Source of the DNA: Mesorhizobium sp. AR07
GTDB taxonomy: Bacteria > Pseudomonadota > Alphaproteobacteria > Rhizobiales > Rhizobiaceae
Assembly (NCBI RefSeq): GCF_024746815.1
Contig: NZ_CP080525.1
Location: 1,550,001 to 1,614,000, forward strand
Length of the DNA: 64,000 nucleotides
Direction of reading: 5' to 3'
A program made the translations under genes and the position numbers. The notes beneath the pieces are model-generated. The model made no database searches. It was not told where the DNA came from and was given only the letters and a program-made list of their open reading frames with translations. This document shows, one piece after another, positions 53,128-62,092 of this stretch (positions are counted from its first letter, which is position 1; each line of letters starts with the position of its first letter).

Positions 53128-53565
53128 ATGAACGTCCAGGATATCGTCAACACCGTCTCGCAGAAAGCGAACCTCGACCAGGCGACGACGGAGAAAGTCG
53201 TCGGCACCATTTTCTCGGTGCTCGAACACGAGGCTGAAGGCACGAGCGCCTCATCGTTTTTCGCCAAGATCCCCGGCGCCGACGACCTCGCCCACCAATA
53301 TGACGTCATGGCCGCTGCTCCAGCCGGTGGCGGTGGCGGCTTCCTGTCGTCGCTGCAGGGTGCGCTTGGCGGTGTTCTCGGCGAGAAGGCGGGCGCGCTG
53401 GTCAACGGCCTTGCCGCGCTCAAGGCATCCGGGCTCGACATGGCGCAGATTCAGAAAGCAGGCACGACGCTGGTCCAGCAGGCCGAAGTCGCTGCCGGGC
53501 CAGACCTGACCAACCAGGTGCTCGGCTCGGTCCCCGGCCTGAAGAGCCATCTGGGGATCAGCTGA
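53128..53565 (+). CDS. DUF2267/DUF2780-like small protein
   Basis: 145 residues: MNVQDIVNTVSQKANLDQAT then a Gly/Ala-rich middle and TNQVLGSVPGLKSHLGIS. The pattern resembles the DUF2780 (VcgC/E) or DUF2267 group of unknown function; I cannot decide which. There is no signal. A Gly-rich loop (PAGGGGGFLSSLQGALGGVL) divides two helical parts. Confidence 0.65.
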   Translation: MNVQDIVNTVSQKANLDQATTEKVVGTIFSVLEHEAEGTSASSFFAKIPGADDLAHQYDVMAAAPAGGGGGFLSSLQGALGGVLGEKAGALVNGLAALKASGLDMAQIQKAGTTLVQQAEVAAGPDLTNQVLGSVPGLKSHLGIS

Positions 53566-53590
53566 ACGGCTCCCGGGAAACAGCCGTTCA
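53563..53590. terminator. Hairpin overlapping two convergent stop codons
   Basis: TGAACGGCT (53563-53571) and AGCCGTTCA (53582-53590) form a 9-bp stem with a 10-base loop. The left arm contains the stop of the plus gene, the right arm the stop of the minus TetR gene. No T-run, so termination efficiency is uncertain. Confidence 0.6.
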
Positions 53591-54166
53591 ACGCTCGGCG
53601 GCTGTCGCACTTTGCGGCAGCAGGCGCATCAGTTCTTCGGCGACCGTATCGAGCGGTGCGCTGTTGCCTTCCGCACGACACAGAATGAGCGCGCCCTCCA
53701 TTCCCGCAACCGTGGCAACCGCGATGGATGCCGCGCGGGTGGACGGAACACCGGTAGCCTCCAGCTGATCTTTAAGGAGATCAACCCAGGATCGGAACGT
53801 CGAGCGCACCACCGCGATCAGGCCGCCCTCGCCCGGGCTGCTGTCGATGGCGACACCGGCGACGGCGCAACCAGATGCACCCGCGGAGGCCAACACCACC
53901 TGACGCCACAGATCGACGAAGCACGAAAGCACGTCCGCCGCCGTGGTGCCGGCGCAGGCGCGCTGGCGCCCTATCACCCACTCGCCGGTCAGGCGCACCG
54001 CATCTTGCGCAAGCTGGTGCTTTCCGTCCGGAAAATGGTGGTAGATCGAACCGCGCGGCGCCCCGCTGTCTGCAAGCACATCCGAGAATGACGTCGCGTT
54101 CACCCCGCGCGCGGCGATCAGCAATGCCGCGCTGCGCACCATCTTCGCCCGACTATCCGATTCCAT
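53588..54166 (-). CDS. TetR-family regulator (LmrA/YxaF-like C-terminus)
   Basis: 192 residues from ATG 54166, preceded by GGAG. The helix-turn-helix (AALLIAARGVNATSFSDVLA, DSGAPRGSIYHHFPDGKHQL) is standard. The C-terminal CAVAGVAIDSSPGEGGLIAV block is LmrA/YxaF-like. Two palindromes in the gap to the divergent tautomerase gene are likely operators, so it probably represses both. An earlier in-frame ATG (54196) falls inside an operator and is unlikely. Confidence 0.88.
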   Translation of the reverse strand: MESDSRAKMVRSAALLIAARGVNATSFSDVLADSGAPRGSIYHHFPDGKHQLAQDAVRLTGEWVIGRQRACAGTTAADVLSCFVDLWRQVVLASAGASGCAVAGVAIDSSPGEGGLIAVVRSTFRSWVDLLKDQLEATGVPSTRAASIAVATVAGMEGALILCRAEGNSAPLDTVAEELMRLLPQSATAAER

Positions 54167-54182
54167 CACGGCTCCATTGACT

Positions 54183-54230
54183 ATGACGATCGTCATATGG
54201 CACTACTGAAGCTCCTATGATGATCGTCAT
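54183..54230. promoter_or_regulatory. Twin palindromic operators between tetR and tautomerase
   Basis: ATGACGATCGTCAT (54183-54196, perfect 14-bp palindrome) and ATGATGATCGTCAT (54217-54230, one mismatch) have centres 34 bases apart. A TTGACT (54177-54182) abuts the first. Two sites at this spacing suggest cooperative binding by the TetR protein. Confidence 0.82.
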
Positions 54231-54251
54231 ACTCCCCGAAAGGATCATTTC

Positions 54252-54674
54252 ATGCCCATGATCGACGTGTACGCTGCGAAAGGAACATTCCGCAACAAAC
54301 GTGAGCTGACCAAGGCGCTTAACGAGGCGCTCATGCGGTGGGAGAAGGTGCCACTCATTCCATGGTTCACCGACAACACCGCCGCCTTCATCCACGAGAT
54401 GGAGCCCGATTCACAGGCAAACGCCAATGGCGACACCAACTATGTGCGCATCCAGGTTCTGACACCGGTCGGCGTTCTCGATCGCGACAAGAAACTTGGC
54501 GTGACGAAGGAGATGACCGACATCATTGCCCTTGCGGCCAGTGATCCCACACTGAAGGAGCGCACCTGGGTCCAGATCGTCGAGGCGCCCGACGGCGGCT
54601 GGGGTATCGACGGGCATGCCTATACCAATGTGGAAATCGCCACGGAGGCCCGGCGCCAGCTCGCGGCGCGCTAG
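54252..54674 (+). CDS. Tautomerase-superfamily protein
   Basis: 140 residues. After Met removal the N-terminus is Pro-Met-Ile-Asp-Val, giving the catalytic Pro1 of the tautomerase fold. The sequence NKRELTKALNEALMRWEKVP and WVQIVEAPDGGWGIDGHAYT fit the longer, single-chain tautomerases. Substrate unknown. Regulated by the divergent TetR protein through the twin operators. Convergent with the glucose dehydrogenase gene, with 18 bases between. Confidence 0.85.
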   Translation: MPMIDVYAAKGTFRNKRELTKALNEALMRWEKVPLIPWFTDNTAAFIHEMEPDSQANANGDTNYVRIQVLTPVGVLDRDKKLGVTKEMTDIIALAASDPTLKERTWVQIVEAPDGGWGIDGHAYTNVEIATEARRQLAAR

Positions 54675-54692
54675 AAACTCGATTTATTTGCC

Positions 54693-57011
54693 CTACTTCG
54701 GCAACGCATAAGCCATCACATAGTCCCCCGGCTTGGTTCCGACCGAGCCGTGACCGCCGGCGACGATCACCACGAACTGGCGTCCGTCGGCGACCGTATA
54801 GGTCATCGGCGTCGATTGCCCGCCGGCTGGCAGCCGCGCCTGCCAAAGCTGCTTACCCGATGTCAGGTCATAGGCGCGCAGATAGTCGTCGACCGCCGCA
54901 CCCAGGAAGGCGACGCCGCCGGCGGTGATCATCGGACCGCCAATGCCCGGCACGCCGACCTTCAGCGGCAGCGGCAGCGGCGTCATGTCGTAGATTGTGC
55001 CGTTGCGATGCTTGTAGGCGATGGTGCCGGTCCGCAGATCGACGCCGGCGACATAACCCCAGGGCGGCGCCTGGCAAGGGACCCCAAGCGGCGACAGGAA
55101 CGGCCCCATCACCACCGCATAGGGCGCGCCCTCGTTGCGGTTCAGCCCCTGCTCGCTGCCCTTGGTGTTGTCGCCGGGCGGCGGCACGTCCGCGCGCGGG
55201 ATAAGCCTGGACGTGAAGGCCAGATAGGTCGGCATGCCGAACAGCACTTGCCGCACCGGATCGACGGCCACGCCGCCCCAGTTGAACGTGCCGAAATTGC
55301 CTGGATAGATCAGCGACCCCTGCAGCGACGGCGGCGTGTAGCGGCCCTCATAGCGCAATTTGTGGAACGCGATCCGGCAGGCCAGCTGGTCGAACATGGT
55401 GATGCCCCACATGTCGGCATCGGTCAGCGGCTTCGGGTTGAAGGAAAGGTCCGACACCGGCTGCATCGGCGATGTTTGGTCGCCTTCGATGGCGCCGCCG
55501 GGCGCCGGCACGTCCTTGATCGCGATGACCGGCTCGCCGGTGCGGCGGTCGAGCACATAGAGGTCGCCCTGCTTGGTCGGCCCGACCAGCGCCGGCACCA
55601 CCATGCCGTCGGCCTTGGTGATGTCGATCAGGCTTGGCTGCGCCGGCACGTCCATGTCCCACAGATCATGGCGCACGGTCTGCCGCACCCAGCGGAATTG
55701 CCCGGTGTTGAGGTCGAGCGCGGTGATCGACGACGAGAATTTCTCGACATTGGCGCTGCGCCCGGCGCCGAGTTGATCCGGCGTCTGGTTGCCGAGCGGC
55801 ACGTAGAGCAGCCCAAGCTTCTCGTCGGCGCTCGGCGTCGACCACATGTTGGGCGAGTTGGCGGTATAGGTCTGGCCCGCCGCCAGCGGCGTCGTCTGGT
55901 CCGGGTTGCCGGAATCCCAGTTCCACACCAGGGCGCCGGTGCCGACATCATAGGCGCGGATGACGCCAGACGGCTCCTGCGTCGAATAATTGTCGTTGAC
56001 CGCGCCGCCGACGATGATCTTGCCGCCTGCTATCAGCGGCGCCGAGGTCGAGTAGTAATAGCCCGATTTCGGATAGGGCATGTTGGTTAACAGGTTCAGC
56101 GTGCCGCCCCCGGCGAAGGCGGGACAGACCTGCCCGTTGGCGGCGTCGAGCGCGATCAGCCGCGCATCCGAGGTCGGCAGGTAGACGCGTGTCGCACAGG
56201 GCTGGCCGGCAGCGATGGCGGCATCGGCATAGTAGGACACGCCGCGGCAGGTCTGGTGCTGGCGATCCTTGTCGAGCTTGATCTTGGGGTCGTAGCGCCA
56301 TTTTTCCTTGCCGGTCGCCGCATCGACCGCGATGGCGAAGTTGTGCGGCGTGCATATGTAGAGCGTGTCGCCGATCTTCAGCGGCGTCACCTGGTAGGTG
56401 GTCTCGCCGATGTCGTCCGGACCCTTCACATCGCCGGTGCGATAGGTCCAGGCGGGCTGCAGCTTGGCGACATTGTCCGGCGTGATCTGGTCGAGCGGCG
56501 AATAGCGCTGGCCATACTGCGTGCGCCCGTAATAGTGCCACTCGCCGGCCGGCACATCGCCGCCGAGATTGGCAGTAGGGATCACTTTGTCTGTATCGAG
56601 TTCGCCGGCGATGTCCTTGGGATCCGTCGTCATCGAATAACCAGCCACCGCCAACGACGCCAGAACGGCCAGGATCAGCGGCGCGCGCGCGTCGGGACCG
56701 GCCAGGCCCCGACGCGGCCACGGCGTCAGCAGCCATAGCGCCACAAGCACGATGATGCCGCCGCGCGGGCCGAGTTCCCACCAATCGAAACCGGTTTCCC
56801 ACACCGCCCAGGCCAGCGTGCCGAGCACGATCGCCGCGTAGAGCCACAAAGCAGTCGACCGGCGCCGATAGAGCAGCCAGGCGGCGATCAGGAAGGCGAG
56901 ACCAACGATGACGTAGTACCAGCTGCCGCCCAACATCGCGAGGCGGATGCCGCCGCCGCCAAGCGCCAGACCGATGAGGAAAAGGATGAGGGAGGTGATG
57001 GTGACAGCCAA
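54693..57011 (-). CDS. gcd: Membrane-bound PQQ-dependent dehydrogenase (glucose dehydrogenase type)
   Basis: About 772 residues from a TTG at 57011, which has GGAG at the right distance; an upstream GTG (57125) would add 38 poorly conserved residues. Five transmembrane helices (SLILFLIGLALGGGGIRLAM, WYYVIVGLAFLIAAWLLY...) anchor it; the periplasmic beta-propeller shows W-motifs (CTPHNFAIAVDAATGKEKWR, DVRTG-like repeats) and ends PGDYVMAYALPK. It oxidises aldoses and feeds ubiquinone. No pqq genes are in the window, so the cofactor must come from elsewhere. Confidence 0.92.
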   Translation of the reverse strand: MAVTITSLILFLIGLALGGGGIRLAMLGGSWYYVIVGLAFLIAAWLLYRRRSTALWLYAAIVLGTLAWAVWETGFDWWELGPRGGIIVLVALWLLTPWPRRGLAGPDARAPLILAVLASLAVAGYSMTTDPKDIAGELDTDKVIPTANLGGDVPAGEWHYYGRTQYGQRYSPLDQITPDNVAKLQPAWTYRTGDVKGPDDIGETTYQVTPLKIGDTLYICTPHNFAIAVDAATGKEKWRYDPKIKLDKDRQHQTCRGVSYYADAAIAAGQPCATRVYLPTSDARLIALDAANGQVCPAFAGGGTLNLLTNMPYPKSGYYYSTSAPLIAGGKIIVGGAVNDNYSTQEPSGVIRAYDVGTGALVWNWDSGNPDQTTPLAAGQTYTANSPNMWSTPSADEKLGLLYVPLGNQTPDQLGAGRSANVEKFSSSITALDLNTGQFRWVRQTVRHDLWDMDVPAQPSLIDITKADGMVVPALVGPTKQGDLYVLDRRTGEPVIAIKDVPAPGGAIEGDQTSPMQPVSDLSFNPKPLTDADMWGITMFDQLACRIAFHKLRYEGRYTPPSLQGSLIYPGNFGTFNWGGVAVDPVRQVLFGMPTYLAFTSRLIPRADVPPPGDNTKGSEQGLNRNEGAPYAVVMGPFLSPLGVPCQAPPWGYVAGVDLRTGTIAYKHRNGTIYDMTPLPLPLKVGVPGIGGPMITAGGVAFLGAAVDDYLRAYDLTSGKQLWQARLPAGGQSTPMTYTVADGRQFVVIVAGGHGSVGTKPGDYVMAYALPK

Positions 57012-57207
57012 GATGATACTCCTTCGACTGTTGCGCTTTGCGACGCCCAAGGACAGCCGGATGCACCGTTCTTGCCCCGCGCACAGCTTTCTCCCGCCCG
57101 CCCCGCCTGTCAAGCTGGCCCACACGCCAAGGTGGCAATCCCATCTTGCCTGCAGTCGGGTTTTCCAGCAGTCTGCGGTGGATCATCTCTCCCCTGGAGC
57201 AGGCAAA

Positions 57208-58035
57208 ATGACGTCATTCGTTCCACCGCTGACGCGCCTGGCGCTTGCGCTCTGCTGCCTTGTCTCTCTCACCATGGCCGCGCCGGCGCAGACAGTCAGC
57301 GAGATCAACAAGGCGAACGGCTTCCACGAGATGCTGACGGCTATCGGCCCGGGTTTCGTCGCGGCCGTGAAATCGGCGCCGGGAACGCCGCCGCAAAAAG
57401 TTCAGGATGCCCTTGCGGCCGCCATGGAAGGTGCGTTTGATCCGGACAAGATGGAGACAGCCATCGAATCGCGGATGGGCGACAAACTGTCTGCCAAGGA
57501 CTTGTCCGACCTCGCCTCATTCTACGCCTCGCCCCTGGGCAAACAGGTCACGGCGCTGGAAATCCAGGCTTCCACTCCGCGAGAACGGGAACGCAAGACG
57601 ATCGAGGGCCCCAAGATCCTGGCCGAACTTCCGTCCAGGGATCCGGCTCGGCTCGCACTGTACAGACAAATCGTGGATGATCTCAGCGCTGTCGACACCG
57701 GAGAAGCCGTGGCCTTGAACATGGGCTACGCGATGCTTTCCGAGATGCTGGGGGCGGCCGGAAAGGCCCTGCCCGACGACCAGATCATGGCCCTGTTGCG
57801 CAAGCAAACCGAAGGGCTTCGCCGTGACATCGAAACGGACGTCATGAATACAGCGGCCTACAGCTACCGGAATCTGCCGCTTGACGATCTCAAGCTTTAC
57901 GAGGCTTTCCTGGCGTCACCCGCCGGCAGCCACTATTATGACCAGATGCAGATCGCCCTCGGCGCCGTGATGACGGATGAGGTGCGTTCGTTCGGACATC
58001 GATTTTTCGTCGCCCTCGGCTATCGCAAGGCCTGA
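57208..58035 (+). CDS. DUF2059 secreted protein
   Basis: 275 residues with a signal peptide (LTRLALALCCLVSLTMAAPA). The mature protein has two DUF2059-like segments (ESRMGDKLSAKDLSDLASFYASPLGKQV and YRNLPLDDLKLYEAFLASPAGSHYY). DUF2059 proteins are periplasmic and of unknown function. The ATG follows a GGAGCAGG ribosome site. The 196 bases upstream hold the divergent gcd start and no other gene. Confidence 0.85.
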   Translation: MTSFVPPLTRLALALCCLVSLTMAAPAQTVSEINKANGFHEMLTAIGPGFVAAVKSAPGTPPQKVQDALAAAMEGAFDPDKMETAIESRMGDKLSAKDLSDLASFYASPLGKQVTALEIQASTPRERERKTIEGPKILAELPSRDPARLALYRQIVDDLSAVDTGEAVALNMGYAMLSEMLGAAGKALPDDQIMALLRKQTEGLRRDIETDVMNTAAYSYRNLPLDDLKLYEAFLASPAGSHYYDQMQIALGAVMTDEVRSFGHRFFVALGYRKA

Positions 58036-58115
58036 GCGGCGATATCAGGCACTTTACCGGAACAAAACGTAGACACTTCTGGCCTTTCGCCGCCGAATCA
58101 CTACATTCGGGGGAG

Positions 58116-60812
58116 ATGTCCGGCTTTTCCGAAGACATGCCCTTTTTCGACGAACCCAATGCGCGGCCCGCGGCCCCGTCGGGCATTGCCGCGCGCGCCA
58201 TGGCTGCCCGCGGCGGCCACAACAATGCGCCCGACTATCTGAAGGGCCTCAACCCGGAACAGCGGCTGGCGGTGGAGACCACCGAAGGTCCGGTCCTCGT
58301 GCTGGCCGGCGCCGGCACCGGCAAGACGCGTGTGCTGACCACCCGCATCGCCCACATCCTCGCCACCGGCAAGGCCTTCCCCTCGCAAATCCTCGCCGTC
58401 ACCTTCACCAACAAGGCCGCGCGCGAGATGAAGACCCGCATCGGCCATCTGGTCGGTGAAGCCGTCGAGGGCATGCCGTGGCTCGGCACCTTCCACTCGA
58501 TTGGAGTGAAGCTGCTTCGCAGACATGCCGAGCTTGCCGGTTTGCGCTCCGACTTCACCATCCTCGACACCGACGATGTCGTGCGGCTGATCAAGCAGCT
58601 GATCCAGGCCGAGGGCTTGGACGACAAGCGCTGGCCAGCCAAGCAATTTGCCCAGATGATCGACGGCTGGAAGAACAAGGGCCAAGGCCCGGCCGACATC
58701 GCCGAGGGTGACGCCCGCGCCTTCGCCAACGGCAAGGGCCGCGAGCTCTACAAGGCCTATCAGGAGCGGCTGAAGACGCTGAACGCCTGCGACTTCGGCG
58801 ACCTATTGTGCCACCCGATCCGCATCTTCCGCGCCAATCCGGATGTGCTGAAGGAGTACCACAAACGCTTCAAATACATCCTCGTCGACGAGTATCAGGA
58901 CACCAACACCGCGCAGTACATGTGGCTGCGGCTTTTGGCGCAGCGGCCCGATGGCAAGCCGATCTCCCCCCTTGAGGGGGAGATGTCCGGCAGGACAGAG
59001 GGGCGCGCCTCGCGCCGACAGGCTGGAGGGACAGCGCCCCCCTCTGTCGGCTCCGCCGACATCTCCCCCTCAAGGGGGGAGATTGGGCGCTCTTCGGCTG
59101 AAGCTCGTGCCACCGTCAATATCTGCTGCGTCGGCGACGACGACCAGTCCATCTATGGCTGGCGCGGCGCCGAGATCGACAACATCCTGCGCTTCGACAA
59201 GGATTTTCCAGGCGCGACAATCATCCGGCTGGAGCGCAACTACCGCTCCACCGCACATATCCTTGGGGCTGCCTCCCACCTCATCGCCCACAATGAGGGC
59301 CGCTTCGGCAAGACGCTGTTCACCGACCGCGACGAGCCGGAGGACGGCAAGGTGCATGTCCACGCCGCCTGGGATTCCGAGGAGGAAGCCCGCGCCGTCG
59401 GCGAGACCATCGAGACCTACCAGCGGCAAAAGCACAATCTCAACGACATGGCGATTCTCGTGCGCGCCTCCTTCCAGATGCGCGAGTTCGAGGACCGTTT
59501 CGTCACGCTCGGCCTCAACTACCGCGTCATCGGCGGCCCGCGCTTTTACGAGCGCATGGAAATCCGCGACGCGCTGGCCTTCTTCCGCGTCGTCGCGCAA
59601 GGCGCCGACGACCTCGCCTTCGAGCGCATCGTCAACGTGCCGAAGCGCGGCCTGGGCGAGACCACCATCCGCCAGATTCACGACACGGCGCGCGCGCTCC
59701 GCGTGCCGATGCTGGAAGCCTCCGCCAAGCTCGCCGAGAGCGACGAACTGAAGCCGAAGCCACGCGCCGCCTTGCGCGAAGTGGCCGCCAATTTCGAGCG
59801 CTGGCAAAAAGCGCTGGAAACCACGCCGCACACCGAACTCGCCGAGACCATTCTCGAAGAGAGCGGCTACACCGACATGTGGAAGAACGACCGTTCGGTC
59901 GAAGCCCCCGGCCGGCTCGAAAACCTCAAGGAGCTGATCCGCTCGATGGAGGAGTATGAATCGCTGCGCTCCTTCCTCGAACATGTCGCGCTGGTCATGG
60001 ATGCCGAGCAGAATGCCGAGCTCGACGCCGTCAACATCATGACGCTGCATTCGGCCAAGGGCCTCGAATTCGAGACCGTCTTTCTGCCCGGCTGGGAGGA
60101 AGGCCTGTTCCCGCACCAGCGCGCGCTCGATGAAGGCGGCCGCTCCGGACTGGAGGAAGAGCGGCGCCTGGCCTATGTCGGCCTGACCCGCGCCAAGAAG
60201 AACCTGCATCTGTGGTTCGTCTCCAACCGCCGCATCCATGGCCTGTGGCAGTCGACCATCCCGTCGCGCTTCCTCGACGAACTGCCGGAAGCCCATGTCG
60301 AGGTCGCCGAAAGCGGCAATTCCTACGGCGGCTATGGCAATTCCTATGGCGGCGGTTCCTTTGCCTCCGGTCGCGGCGGCCAAGGCGCGGGAAGACAAAA
60401 CCCGTATGGCGCGTCGCGCTTCGACAATGTCGGCGCCGACACCGAAAAATCAGGCGCATTCTCCAACACCTACGCGACACCGGGCTGGCAGCGCGCGCAG
60501 GCCAACCGCACCGAGGCGACAGACCGCAACTGGGGCTCGCGCTCCGGCCACCAGGTCGAACGCATCGGCTATGGCGAGACCGATTCCGGCTACGGCGCCG
60601 GGCGCACCAGCGTCAAAGGCCGCACCATCGACGGCGAACTGGTCGCCAAATCCGTCGCCGACAAGCCGTCCCCCTTCAACGTCGGCGACCGCGTCTTCCA
60701 TCAGAAATTCGGCAACGGCAACATCTCGGCCATCGAAGGCAACAAGCTGACCATCGACTTCGACAAGGCCGGCCAGAAACGCGTGCTGGACGGGTTTGTC
60801 GCGGCGGTGTGA
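58116..60812 (+). CDS. uvrD: UvrD/PcrA-type DNA helicase with an in-frame palindromic insertion
   Basis: 898 residues, SF1A 3'-5' helicase for excision repair and replication restart. Motif I AGAGTGKTRVLT, motif II VDEYQDTN (~258), motif III DDDQSIYGWRG (~340), motif V/VI TLHSAKGLEFETVFL and RRLAYVGLTRAKKNLHLWFV are intact. Between motifs II and III there are ~50 extra residues (about 283-330, ISPLEGEMSGRTEGRASRR...) encoded by a palindromic repeat; E. coli UvrD has about 25 residues in total there. The C-terminus is Gly/Tyr/Asn-rich (SYGGYGNSYGGGSF) before a final Tudor-like FNVGDRVFHQKFGNGNISAI. Confidence 0.95.
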   Translation: MSGFSEDMPFFDEPNARPAAPSGIAARAMAARGGHNNAPDYLKGLNPEQRLAVETTEGPVLVLAGAGTGKTRVLTTRIAHILATGKAFPSQILAVTFTNKAAREMKTRIGHLVGEAVEGMPWLGTFHSIGVKLLRRHAELAGLRSDFTILDTDDVVRLIKQLIQAEGLDDKRWPAKQFAQMIDGWKNKGQGPADIAEGDARAFANGKGRELYKAYQERLKTLNACDFGDLLCHPIRIFRANPDVLKEYHKRFKYILVDEYQDTNTAQYMWLRLLAQRPDGKPISPLEGEMSGRTEGRASRRQAGGTAPPSVGSADISPSRGEIGRSSAEARATVNICCVGDDDQSIYGWRGAEIDNILRFDKDFPGATIIRLERNYRSTAHILGAASHLIAHNEGRFGKTLFTDRDEPEDGKVHVHAAWDSEEEARAVGETIETYQRQKHNLNDMAILVRASFQMREFEDRFVTLGLNYRVIGGPRFYERMEIRDALAFFRVVAQGADDLAFERIVNVPKRGLGETTIRQIHDTARALRVPMLEASAKLAESDELKPKPRAALREVAANFERWQKALETTPHTELAETILEESGYTDMWKNDRSVEAPGRLENLKELIRSMEEYESLRSFLEHVALVMDAEQNAELDAVNIMTLHSAKGLEFETVFLPGWEEGLFPHQRALDEGGRSGLEEERRLAYVGLTRAKKNLHLWFVSNRRIHGLWQSTIPSRFLDELPEAHVEVAESGNSYGGYGNSYGGGSFASGRGGQGAGRQNPYGASRFDNVGADTEKSGAFSNTYATPGWQRAQANRTEATDRNWGSRSGHQVERIGYGETDSGYGAGRTSVKGRTIDGELVAKSVADKPSPFNVGDRVFHQKFGNGNISAIEGNKLTIDFDKAGQKRVLDGFVAAV
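58962..59083. repeat. 122-bp palindromic element inserted in frame in uvrD
   Basis: Terminal arms at 58962-58984 and 59061-59083 are exact reverse complements over 23 bases (outer part ATCTCCCCC / GGGGGAGAT), and similarity continues inward about 25 more bases on each side. No stop codon arises in the uvrD frame. It resembles the intergenic element at 32.7 kb in design, though not in sequence. Exact boundaries of the insertion cannot be set without an uninterrupted homologue. Confidence 0.85.
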
Positions 60813-60938
60813 GTGTCCGCCTGCCCTGTTGTCCTACAAGCGATCGCCTTGTGTATGCGTCTACTTTGACGATACGATCATCACTTCAACATCCAACATA
60901 TCCAGTAGTGGGATCATTTCTCTGGCGGAAGCCCCACC

Positions 60939-60998
60939 TTCGTCATCCACGGGCGGAGCAGGAGCGAAGCGACGCAGCGCAGACCCGAGGATGACGAA
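60939..60998. repeat. Palindromic intergenic repeat
   Basis: TTCGTCATCC-A-CGGG (60939-60953) pairs with CCCG-A-GGATGACGAA (60984-60998) around a GC-rich centre. It lies in the 242-base gap between uvrD and the ABC permease, which holds no gene. Confidence 0.75.
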
Positions 60999-61054
60999 GC
61001 GATGGGCGTCTGCGCCAATCGTCAAGGCATGCGGTTCGCCAAGGAAACAGCCCC

Positions 61055-62092
61055 TCACCGATAGCGCGCCTGATTCCACTTATGCCCGAGCAGCGACAGG
61101 ATGATGATCAGCCCGTTGAAGAACTGCACATAGAAGCCGCTCAGGCCTGCCGCCACGACGCCGGTCTGGATGAACGACACGGTGACGGCGCCGATCGCGC
61201 CGCCGACCACGGTGCCGATGCCACCCCAGGTCGGCGTGCCGCCGACGAACACCGATGCCAGCACCGGCAACAGATAGCCGTCACCCGCGGTCGGCCACCA
61301 GGTGAAGTTGATCATCACCGAGAAGGTGCCGGCGATCGCAGCACCAATGCCGACGAAGACGAACACTTTCACCCGCACGCGCTTGACGTCGATGCCCATC
61401 TGCTGGGCGCTGTCGGGATTGTCGCCGACCACCCTCACCTGGGCACCGAAGCGGTGGCGGTTGTAGAGCATCGCCGACAGCACGACGAAGGCGATGGCCC
61501 AGAAGATCTGCACCGGGATGCCGTAGAGCTGGCTGGAAAAGATCGTGTGGGCCCAGCTGTCGGCAAGGCCGCTCAGCGACATGGACTTGCCCTCGTTGAC
61601 GATCTGGATCAGGCCGCGCAGCAGGAAATTCATGCCGAGCGTGGCGATCAGCGACGACAGCCCGCCATAGACCACCAGCGAACCGACCAGGAAACCCAGC
61701 AGCATGCCGGTGACGAGTGCGGCGGCGATGCCGAGGAACGGGTCGTAGCCGGCCTGCACCACCAGCGCGAAGACCCAGGAAGCAAACCCCATCGTTGCCG
61801 GAAACGACAGGTCGATCTCGCCGCAGGTGACGACAAAGACCAGCGGCACCACCACGAACAGCGCCACCGGCAGCGTGGTCAGCACTGAACTGTAGAGATA
61901 CCAGGTGGTGAAGACGGTCGGGTTGGCGATCATGAACACCGCCATCATCACCACGAACACGCCGAGCGTGCCGAGCGACGCGCGGTTGTCGAGGACGAAG
62001 CCGCGCAGCCATTGATCGGATGGGTGTTTCCACTCTTTCTGCGGAATGCCGGCGGCCGGCTCGTGCAGATCGGGCTCCATGGTCTTGCTCAT
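61055..62092 (-). CDS. ABC sugar-type permease (RbsC-like)
   Basis: 345 residues from ATG 62092. About ten helices; the LVFVVTCGEIDLSFPATMGF and MGIDVKRVRVKVFVFVGIGA blocks are typical of ribose/xylose-type (CUT2) permeases. The start overlaps the ATPase stop (ATGA). It brings a periplasmic-binding-protein-bound substrate across the inner membrane. Confidence 0.93.
   Translation of the reverse strand: MSKTMEPDLHEPAAGIPQKEWKHPSDQWLRGFVLDNRASLGTLGVFVVMMAVFMIANPTVFTTWYLYSSVLTTLPVALFVVVPLVFVVTCGEIDLSFPATMGFASWVFALVVQAGYDPFLGIAAALVTGMLLGFLVGSLVVYGGLSSLIATLGMNFLLRGLIQIVNEGKSMSLSGLADSWAHTIFSSQLYGIPVQIFWAIAFVVLSAMLYNRHRFGAQVRVVGDNPDSAQQMGIDVKRVRVKVFVFVGIGAAIAGTFSVMINFTWWPTAGDGYLLPVLASVFVGGTPTWGGIGTVVGGAIGAVTVSFIQTGVVAAGLSGFYVQFFNGLIIILSLLGHKWNQARYR

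Noticed and set aside
59070..60398. A 442-codon minus-strand frame opposite uvrD
   Set aside because: Antisense to the well-supported helicase; no recognisable protein.
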